A stretch of 10,141 bases of DNA. Source: an uncultured Porphyromonadaceae bacterium (lineage in GTDB: Bacteria; Bacteroidota; Bacteroidia; Bacteroidales; Muribaculaceae). Positions 6,497 through 10,141 of this stretch are shown piece by piece. The position numbers were made by a program, and so were the translations under genes. Within the stretch, counting starts at the first letter, position 1, and the number at the start of each line of letters is the position of its first letter. Location: NCBI GenBank assembly GCA_902475285.1, contig CABRZA010000086.1, forward strand, positions 1 through 10,141, written 5' to 3'. The notes under the pieces were generated by a model. The model was not told where the DNA came from, searched no databases, and saw only the letters and a program-made list of their open reading frames with translations.

Positions 6497-7111
6497 TTAT
6501 TTGCCCTGAGCGGCGGTGGCGTTGTAGCGTGCGTTGAGGCCCTCTACCACCTCGGCGGTGATGTTGAGTTCGGGCTTGAAGTATACGCCGGCCTCGCGGA
6601 GCAGGATGGCGTCGTAGCCCTTGACGGCGTTGTAGCTGTTTATGAAGTTCATTATGGAGTCGTTGAGGCGCTGACGGATTTGGAGGTCGGCGTTGGCGAG
6701 GCGCTGCTGCTGGGTGTTGAGGTAGCGCTCGGCCTCCTCGCCCTTCTTCTGGAGCTCGTTGACGTCGGCTTGCATCGATTCCTGAGAGAGATAGGTGCTG
6801 TTCTGCTGCTTCTGGCTGATTTTGTTGGCCATTGCCTGGAGCTCGCGCTGCTTCGACTCGTGCCACTGCTGGAGCTTGTTCATCTCGCGCTGCTGCTCCT
6901 GGAGGAGGTCCTGGGCAAGGACATATGCGCTGAAAATCGAGTCGGCGTCGATATATCGGATGTTCAACCCACATGCCGCTGCCGTCGAGAGGCTGTCGCC
7001 GGTGGCCGGAGCTGCGGTGGCGGCGCTACCGTTGCCGTTGGAGCACGAAGCCAGGCTTATAATCAAGGCGCCGGCAAAGAAGCTTTTTACTGCTATAGAC
7101 AGTTTTTTCAT
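6497..7111 (-). CDS. OmpH/Skp-family lipoprotein
   Basis: A 204-residue protein with a lipoprotein signal peptide (KK..., hydrophobic 5-19, lipobox LASC at 20-23, lipidated Cys23). A low-complexity Ser/Ala/Gly linker (24-47) leads to an OmpH-like body. The first strand is IRYIDADSIF (51-60), then a long Gln/Glu/Lys-rich coiled coil spans about 65-150. A C-terminal lobe follows (YDAILL... to ...TAEVVEGLNARY, about 166-197), which is the usual end of the Skp/OmpH fold. Skp proteins are periplasmic trimeric chaperones that hold unfolded outer-membrane proteins. This one would be membrane-tethered, as in many Bacteroidetes paralogues, and its chaperone activity is inferred. bamA is not adjacent. 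It is 44 nt downstream of the short membrane protein gene and probably shares its transcript. Confidence 0.88.
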   Translation of the reverse strand: MKKLSIAVKSFFAGALIISLASCSNGNGSAATAAPATGDSLSTAAACGLNIRYIDADSIFSAYVLAQDLLQEQQREMNKLQQWHESKQRELQAMANKISQKQQNSTYLSQESMQADVNELQKKGEEAERYLNTQQQRLANADLQIRQRLNDSIMNFINSYNAVKGYDAILLREAGVYFKPELNITAEVVEGLNARYNATAAQGK

Positions 7112-7155
7112 TGTATGGTCTGGTATTGATTTTATTTGCTAATGCGATGACGAAG

Positions 7156-7317
7156 CTATCTCTCCTCATGGGCGCAGCCTATGCCGCGTCGCCGTAGCTC
7201 GGGCTGCGAGCCGGCATGACCCGACGGAAAACGCCCTCCTTTTACAAAGAGTACTTTCACGCCCAGCAGCACTACGCTGACGAGGACTATCAAGATTGTT
7301 AATAATACTGTTTTCAT
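7156..7317 (-). CDS. Small single-pass membrane protein of 53 residues, function unknown
   Basis: ATG at 7315-7317 to TAG at 7156-7158. The product begins MKTVLLTILIVLVSVVLLGV, an uninterrupted hydrophobic segment of about 20 residues. A basic, glycine-rich juxtamembrane stretch follows (KVLFVKGGRFPSGHAG), and then a basic tail (ELRRRGIGCAHEER) with one cysteine. The architecture, including VLFVKGG-F-P-GH and the RRGI-C tail, resembles a short conserved membrane-protein type I recall from Bacteroidales genomes; no function is known to me. Support for it being real: a consensus -7 box 23 nt upstream, start position directly after that promoter, and a plausible one-helix topology. It lies just upstream of the OmpH-like gene with no terminator between, so they are probably co-transcribed. 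Confidence 0.75.
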   Translation of the reverse strand: MKTVLLTILIVLVSVVLLGVKVLFVKGGRFPSGHAGSQPELRRRGIGCAHEER

Positions 7318-7340
7318 TCGAGCTTTTCTGCTTCGCGCTG

Positions 7341-7348
7341 CAAATATA
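7341..7348 (-). promoter_or_regulatory. -7 promoter element for the small membrane protein / OmpH-like unit
   Basis: On the minus strand TATATTTG matches the Bacteroidetes -7 consensus TAnnTTTG exactly and lies 23 nt before the ATG of the 53-residue protein. No well-spaced TTTG -33 element is present; the nearest TTG is about 25 nt further upstream, beyond an A-rich run. Confidence 0.55.
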
Positions 7349-7408
7349 GCTAAATTACTTCCTTTTTTTTCGTCAAGTCAATTTTATTTTGTAATTTTAG
7401 GCGCAAAT

Positions 7409-7429
7409 AGGAATGTTTTTAACATTCTT
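7409..7429. promoter_or_regulatory. Dyad in the divergent intergenic region, possible operator
   Basis: GAATGTT (7411-7417) and AACATTC (7421-7427) form a perfect 7-bp inverted repeat with a TTT spacer; two further outer pairs, one of them G-T, extend it to 9 bp. It lies between the divergent promoters and adjoins the proposed pepD -33 box, a place expected for a regulator site. A chance palindrome in AT-rich DNA is possible. Confidence 0.35.
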
Positions 7430-7457
7430 TGCAACTGCGTAAGAATAATTAGTTTTA
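7428..7457 (+). promoter_or_regulatory. Candidate promoter for pepD
   Basis: TTTG (7428-7431), an 18-nt spacer and TAGTTTTA (7450-7457) fit the Bacteroidetes -33/-7 pattern with one mismatch in the -7 box and a slightly short spacer. The start of transcription would be near 7464, about 20 nt before the pepD ATG. Confidence 0.4.
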
Positions 7458-7484
7458 CAAACTACCTTTCAAGCATACCGCTTT

Positions 7485-8945
7485 ATGACAATCAAGGATC
7501 TCAAACCGCAGGCCGTGTTCGCCATCTTCGACGAAATCAACCACGTGCCACGCCCCTCGAAAAAGGAAGAAAAAATCCGCAAATACCTCCTCGATTTCGC
7601 CGAAAAACACGGCATCGAGGTACATACCGACAAGGTGGGCAACGTAGTGATGCGCCGCCCCGCCACTCCCGGACATGAAAACGCCCCCGTTGTAGCCCTC
7701 CAGGCCCACATGGATATGGTGTGCGAGTCGAACCACAAGGACTTCGACTTCAACACCCAGCCCATCACCACCATCGTCGACGGCGACTGGCTGCGCGCCG
7801 ACGGCACCACGCTCGGCGCCGACAACGGCATAGGCATGGCCGCCGCCCTGGCCGTACTGACCGACGACAAGCTCAAGCACGGCCCCGTAGAGGCACTCTT
7901 CACCGTCGACGAAGAAACCGGCCTTACCGGCGCCAACAACCTCGGCGACGGCATGCTCACGGCATCCATACTCCTCAACCTCGACTCGGAAGACGACGCC
8001 GAGATATTCGTAGGCTGCGCAGGCGGCGTCGACACCACCTGCACTTTCACCTACAAGCGCTCGTTCGCCCCCACCGACTTCCACTACTTCAAATTCGACA
8101 TCTCGGGCGGCAAGGGCGGCCACTCGGGTGGCGACATCCATCTGGGCCGCGCCAACGCCAACAAGCTCCTGGCACGCTTCCTCTTCAACCTCAGCCTCGA
8201 GCACGAGATTTCGCTCTGCGAGATCGACGGCGGCAATCTCCGCAACGCCATCCCTCGTGCAGCACATGCTGTATTCGGCGTGCACACGGCAAGCAAGGAA
8301 CAGGTGACCGTGGCCTTCAACCGCTATGTGGCCGAAATCGAAAACGAATACGCCGGTATCGAAGACACTCTCAAACTCGACCTCTCGACGGCCGAACGCC
8401 CCGAGTTCGCCATCGACCACGACACCACCAAGGCCCTCGTAGAAGCCCTCTACTCCGCTCCTCACGGTGTGGTGTCGATGAGCCGCGACATCGAAGGCCT
8501 CGTGGAGACATCCACCAACCTTGCGTCGGTAAAGATGCTCGCCGACAATCAGATTCTCGTCACCACTTCGCAGCGCTCGTCGGTTGAGTCGCGCAAATGG
8601 GACATCGCGCACCAAGTGGAGGCCCTGTTCCGCCTCGCCGGTGCCGAGGTTACTCACGGCGACGGCTATCCCGGCTGGGCTCCCAACATGAAGTCGACAA
8701 TCATGCAGATAGCCTCCGACGCATACGAGGAACTCTACGGCATCAAGCCCGCCATCAAGGCCATCCACGCCGGCCTCGAGTGCGGCCTCTTCCTGCAAAA
8801 GTATCCGCACCTCGACATGGTATCGTTCGGCCCGACGCTGCGCGACGTGCACTCGCCATCCGAACGCATGTACATTCCGGCCGTAGAACGCTTCTGGGGT
8901 CAGATAACCCGTACACTCGAGAAGGTCGCCGACCTTAAAAAATAA
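7485..8945 (+). CDS. pepD: Aminoacyl-histidine dipeptidase (Xaa-His dipeptidase, carnosinase-like)
   Basis: A 486-residue M20C-family zinc peptidase that hydrolyses Xaa-His dipeptides such as beta-Ala-His in the cytosol. Zinc ligands and catalytic residues are visible: QAHMD (73-77, His75 and catalytic Asp77), GADNG (111-115, bridging Asp113), DEETG (142-146, catalytic Glu143 and ligand Glu144), NLDSED (165-170, ligand Asp167), and HAGLECG near 428-434 with the C-terminal ligand histidine at about 428. The GGHSGGD segment near 211-217 marks the inserted dimerisation (lid) domain. Length is normal for PepD (about 480-490). No signal peptide. It starts a two-gene plus-strand unit with the muramidase gene 9 nt downstream in the same reading frame, separated by a single TAA. 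Confidence 0.96.
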   Translation: MTIKDLKPQAVFAIFDEINHVPRPSKKEEKIRKYLLDFAEKHGIEVHTDKVGNVVMRRPATPGHENAPVVALQAHMDMVCESNHKDFDFNTQPITTIVDGDWLRADGTTLGADNGIGMAAALAVLTDDKLKHGPVEALFTVDEETGLTGANNLGDGMLTASILLNLDSEDDAEIFVGCAGGVDTTCTFTYKRSFAPTDFHYFKFDISGGKGGHSGGDIHLGRANANKLLARFLFNLSLEHEISLCEIDGGNLRNAIPRAAHAVFGVHTASKEQVTVAFNRYVAEIENEYAGIEDTLKLDLSTAERPEFAIDHDTTKALVEALYSAPHGVVSMSRDIEGLVETSTNLASVKMLADNQILVTTSQRSSVESRKWDIAHQVEALFRLAGAEVTHGDGYPGWAPNMKSTIMQIASDAYEELYGIKPAIKAIHAGLECGLFLQKYPHLDMVSFGPTLRDVHSPSERMYIPAVERFWGQITRTLEKVADLKK

Positions 8946-8954
8946 ATTTCCGCC

Positions 8955-9791
8955 GTGGCCCGAAAGACCCGGAGAAATCTAACAGCACTGGCAGGCCTCG
9001 CCGCCACCCTGCACGCATGCGCAGGGTGGCACGGGGCTGTATTTGTTCCCGACACCCTCTACGTCTACGACTCGATGGCTGTCGAGGTAGATTCGCTCGG
9101 CCGTTCATATATCATTGTCGACCAGGACACGCTGCACACTTCTTTCCTGCCGTCGCCCGACGAGCTCTATCATGCCGGGCCACTTACCGACGCCGACTAC
9201 CAGCAGGTAGCCGACCGTCTTGGAGTGGAGAAGGCTGCCATCAAGGCCATCGTAGAAATAGAGACAGGACGCATTCACCGTGGCATCAATCCCGACGGCT
9301 CGACAGTGATTAACTTCGACCTTCCGGTGTTCCGCCGCGCCGCCGCTCGCCGCGGCATAAGCCTGGCTCGACACGCCTCGTCGGTAGCCCTGCAACCTGT
9401 CAACGCAGCACGCTACGGGTCGCAGCAAGCGGCGCAGCACGCGCGCCTAAGCGCCGCAGCAGCAATCGATACTACGGCTGCCTACGAAAGTACATTCTGG
9501 GGCATGTTCCAGATAGGCGGCTTTAATTGGCGCCTTTGCGGCGCATCGTCGCTCGAAGATTTCGCCCGACGCATGAGCCGCTCTGAATACGACCAGCTGC
9601 AGCTCTTCGCCAACTACATGCAGAACACCGGGCTGGTGAAATATCTCAAAAACAAAAACTGGGCAGCTTTCGCCCGCATCTACAACGGGCCGTCCTACGC
9701 CGCCAGGCGCTACCACACCCGTATAGCCGAGGCCTACCGCCGCCACAGCGCCACACCCAAGCCCCCGACAACAGCAGCCGGCGGGAAATAG
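8955..9791 (+). CDS. Exported N-acetylmuramidase-domain protein (PF11860 type), GTG start
   Basis: A 278-residue protein. Residues about 80-264 match the N-acetylmuramidase (formerly DUF3380) domain known from phage endolysins. The N-terminal half of the domain has AIKAIVEIETGR (95-106, candidate catalytic glutamates 101 and 103), then NFDLPVF where relatives usually have FE-H-F. The C-terminal half is canonical: STFWGMFQIGGFNW (179-192), SLEDFARRM (199-207), NKNWAAFARIYNGPSYA (233-249) and RYHTRIAEAY (252-261). The GTG start is chosen because it adds a basic, hydrophobic signal peptide (1-21) ending LHAC, a lipobox-like site with unusual His at -2; the next ATG (residue 41) loses it. It probably remodels peptidoglycan from the envelope side. 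No holin or phage genes lie nearby, so a domesticated hydrolase is likelier than a prophage lysin. Residues 149-172 are an Ala/Gln-rich insertion. Confidence 0.82.
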   Translation: MARKTRRNLTALAGLAATLHACAGWHGAVFVPDTLYVYDSMAVEVDSLGRSYIIVDQDTLHTSFLPSPDELYHAGPLTDADYQQVADRLGVEKAAIKAIVEIETGRIHRGINPDGSTVINFDLPVFRRAAARRGISLARHASSVALQPVNAARYGSQQAAQHARLSAAAAIDTTAAYESTFWGMFQIGGFNWRLCGASSLEDFARRMSRSEYDQLQLFANYMQNTGLVKYLKNKNWAAFARIYNGPSYAARRYHTRIAEAYRRHSATPKPPTTAAGGK

Positions 9792-9829
9792 CACAAAGTA
9801 TCCAACCCCCACTTTCCAACCTCGATACC

Positions 9830-9848
9830 GGACGCCATTTATGGCGCC
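9830..9848 (+). terminator. Weak hairpin after the muramidase gene
   Basis: CGCCAT (9833-9838) and ATGGCG (9841-9846) form a 6-bp stem around TT, extended by GG/CC across a bulged A. It lies about 40 nt past the muramidase stop and is followed by ACCTTTCTAA rather than a proper T-run. It may be the end of the pepD transcript, but the signal is poor. Confidence 0.3.
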
Positions 9849-9850
9849 AC

Positions 9851-9882
9851 CTTTCTAATGCAAACTGCTATGGTTTAGAAAG
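9851..9882. repeat. 8-bp perfect inverted repeat with 16-nt loop
   Basis: CTTTCTAA (9851-9858) is exactly repeated in inverted orientation as TTAGAAAG (9875-9882). It directly follows the preceding hairpin and lies 16 bp before the MITE-like element. It could be a transcript-end structure or a protein-binding site; no known attachment site was recognised. Confidence 0.4.
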
Positions 9883-9898
9883 TTACCATCACCTGAGC

Positions 9899-10042
9899 GA
9901 GGGTGTTGCAAAACTGTCGTTTTTAGAATGTACAGCCTGAGCGGGCGCAATGTATTGCGTCAATACTTTGTTGCTAACCAGCGCTTTGGATATATGCACC
10001 CAAAAATGATTGTTTGCTACTTTTGAGTTGTGCAACACCCTC
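9899..10042. mobile_element. MITE-like 144-bp element with terminal inverted repeats
   Basis: The left end GAGGGTGTTGCAAAACT (9899-9915) and the complement of the right end GAGGGTGTTGCACAACT (10026-10042) match at 16 of 17 positions. The interior has no transposase and no convincing gene. It includes a tight hairpin (CGCAAT 9946-9951, ATTGCG 9954-9959). Ends of the form GAGGGTGTTGCA resemble ends I recall of Bacteroidales insertion sequences, so this is probably a non-autonomous deletion derivative moved by a transposase elsewhere. No clear target-site duplication is visible (flanks TGAGC and CTACT), so either it is old, the true ends differ by a few bases, or the duplication is lost. The family was not identified. 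Confidence 0.6.
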
Positions 10043-10086
10043 CTACTTCGCCGCATATTTGACGGGGAGGCTTTCGGTGAGGGCAT

Positions 10087-10118
10087 AAAAAAGCCGGGCG
10101 ATCTTTCGATCGTCCGGC
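10087..10118 (-). terminator. Strong intrinsic terminator, probably of an rRNA operon
   Basis: An 11-bp stem (10093-10103 with 10108-10118, one G-U pair) closes a 4-nt loop that reads GAAA on the minus strand, a stable GNRA tetraloop. It is followed on that strand by six T's (10087-10092). There is no T-run on the plus side, so it acts on transcripts entering from the right edge. It lies 5 nt after the apparent 5S rRNA 3' end. Confidence 0.85.
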
Positions 10119-10123
10119 GGATA

Positions 10124-10141
10124 GGGGGCGGTTACCTACTT
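10124..10141 (-). rRNA. 3' end of a 5S rRNA gene (partial, cut by window edge)
   Basis: The minus-strand sequence AAGTAGGTAACCGCCCCC resembles the conserved 3' part of bacterial 5S rRNA (E. coli: GAGTAGGGAACTGCC), matching at 12 of 14 positions from AGTAGG to GCC. It ends just before a strong terminator with a GNRA loop, as expected for the last gene of an rRNA operon. Only 18 bases are inside the window, so the call depends on this short match. The alternative is the untranslated end of another minus-strand gene. Confidence 0.65.

Noticed and set aside
7455..8852. A 465-residue minus-strand frame opposite pepD
   Set aside because: Antisense shadow of a gene with every zinc-ligand motif intact; Val/Gly/Glu-rich composition typical of reverse reading.
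8955..9791. A prophage lysis module
   Set aside because: The muramidase domain is the only phage-like feature; there is no holin, spanin, tail or integrase gene and its neighbours are chromosomal housekeeping genes.
9889..10086. A 65-residue minus-strand frame spanning the MITE-like element
   Set aside because: It starts outside one terminal repeat and ends past the other, with no transposase motif; it is a chance frame through the element.
1..10141. CRISPR array, tRNA genes or direct tandem repeats
   Set aside because: No regularly spaced direct repeats and no cloverleaf-like sequence were seen on reading; the repeats present are inverted and single.

Overview
The window looks like part of a GC-rich Bacteroidales chromosome, possibly a Muribaculaceae-type gut lineage. 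This rests on two promoters with the Bacteroidetes -7 element TAnnTTTG, start codons without evident Shine-Dalgarno sequences, Bacteroidetes-type lipoproteins, and protein versions (OmpH-like lipoprotein, short membrane protein, PepD, CapA) that read as Bacteroidales. The genus is inference. Most content is housekeeping; I see no toxin, CRISPR, phage or secretion cluster.

Layout. Positions 153-6367 hold a tightly packed minus-strand operon read right to left: panC, panD, ffh, folD, a CapA-family metallophosphatase-like gene, a tRNA A37 N6-methyltransferase (TrmN6 type) and a CPBP intramembrane protease. Gaps are 3-21 nt, except for an 80-nt gap before the CPBP gene that is filled by an 88-bp imperfect palindrome. 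The operon has a good promoter at 6404-6435 and a probable terminator hairpin at 34-72. Upstream, at 6497-7317 and also on the minus strand, are an OmpH/Skp-like lipoprotein and a 53-residue membrane protein too short for usual ORF cut-offs. They are separated from panC by a hairpin that touches the panC promoter.

A divergent intergenic region (7318-7484) separates these from a plus-strand pair: pepD (Xaa-His dipeptidase) and, 9 nt later in the same frame, a GTG-started exported N-acetylmuramidase-domain protein. From 9792 to the right edge there is no protein gene. This stretch holds two inverted repeats, a 144-bp element with about 17-bp terminal inverted repeats (MITE-like), a strong minus-strand terminator, and at the very edge what looks like the 3' end of a 5S rRNA on the minus strand. 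An rRNA operon therefore probably lies to the right, convergent with pepD and the muramidase gene.

Functionally the main operon joins pantothenate/CoA synthesis, folate one-carbon metabolism, membrane protein targeting and tRNA modification with two envelope genes. The less ordinary points are the CPBP-gene palindrome, the MITE-like element next to the rRNA terminator, the short membrane protein, and the muramidase gene coupled to pepD.
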